27,005 nucleotides of DNA from Apostichopus parvimensis (lineage: Eukaryota > Echinodermata > Holothuroidea > Aspidochirotida > Stichopodidae). Of the stretch, positions 26,938 to 27,005 are shown in pieces. The position numbers and the translations under genes were made by a program. Each line of letters opens with the position of its first letter. Position 1 is the stretch's first letter. The notes under the pieces are model-generated. The model was given only the letters and a program-made list of their open reading frames with translations, did not search any database and had not been told where the DNA came from. The stretch is from NCBI GenBank assembly GCA_000934455.1, contig KN887967.1, positions 22,528 through 49,532 on the forward strand, given 5' to 3'.

Positions 26938-27005
26938 GGGTACTTTGCTCCTGCAGCGCTTCTGAGCAGTTTTTTTAACTGGATAAAAGCGCTTTACAAA
27001 TTCTT
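26938..27005 (+). mobile_element. Retroelement 3' tail, cut by window end
   Basis: GCGCTTCTGAGCAG...ACTGGATAAAAGCGCTTTACA repeats the stem and loop pattern of 9040-9085. It is likely the 3' end of a CR1/L2-type LINE or of a SINE with such a tail. Confidence 0.5.

Noticed and set aside
1-27005. A new multi-gene defence, biosynthetic or mobile gene system
   Set aside because: I found one conserved housekeeping gene and repeats. No second intact gene is visible on either strand.

Overview
The window is eukaryotic nuclear DNA, AT-rich, and dominated by one large intron-rich gene on the + strand. It is the 3' part of NCAPG2, which encodes the HEAT-repeat subunit G2 of the condensin II complex. 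I join 18 coding exons between 476 and 24011. Every junction uses GT-AG, the phases agree throughout, and the result is 932 codons plus a stop (2799 coding bases). The 5' end of the gene lies left of the window. The gene structure, the deuterostome-like similarity of the protein, a tRNA-headed SINE and an L1/Tx1-like LINE relic fit a marine invertebrate. An echinoderm such as a sea cucumber or sea urchin is my best guess, but it is not proven from this sequence.

Layout. 1-120: a 36-bp tandem repeat. 476-1598: exons A-C, with a duplicated acceptor in front of exon B. 1599-2997: an intron with a minus-strand tRNA-derived SINE and small tandem duplications. 2998-3150: exon D. 3151-5889: an intron with a G-rich G4-type motif and an hAT-like non-autonomous transposon with a perfect 8-bp target duplication. 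5890-6704: exons E and F. 6705-10815: an intron with a 20-bp minisatellite (about 37 copies), a broken LINE, a putative terminal-inverted-repeat element and a 63-bp near-palindrome. 10816-12558: exons G-I, with a 95-base assembly gap between duplicated blocks. 12559-15357: exons J-M, whose introns hold minisatellites, one built from copies of an exon-intron junction. 15358-19756: exons N-P. 19757-21246: an intron with a 250-bp tandem repeat. 21247-21367: exon Q. 21368-23833: an intron with an array of roughly 145-bp units carrying AGGTCA half-sites. 23834-24011: the last exon. After it come a probable 3' UTR with poly(A) signals and about 2.4 kb without a recognisable gene.

There is only one gene, so the window shows no multi-gene system. 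Its unusual content lies in repeats that touch splice junctions. In three places (exon B acceptor, exon J donor, exon K donor) tandem duplication has copied sequence at or beside a splice site. The extreme case is 19 units of a 29-30 bp repeat after exon K, 17 of which retain a GT at the donor position. The second notable item is the AGGTCA array, which contains perfect DR1 and DR4 nuclear-receptor-type arrangements. Whether either has a function cannot be decided from sequence alone.
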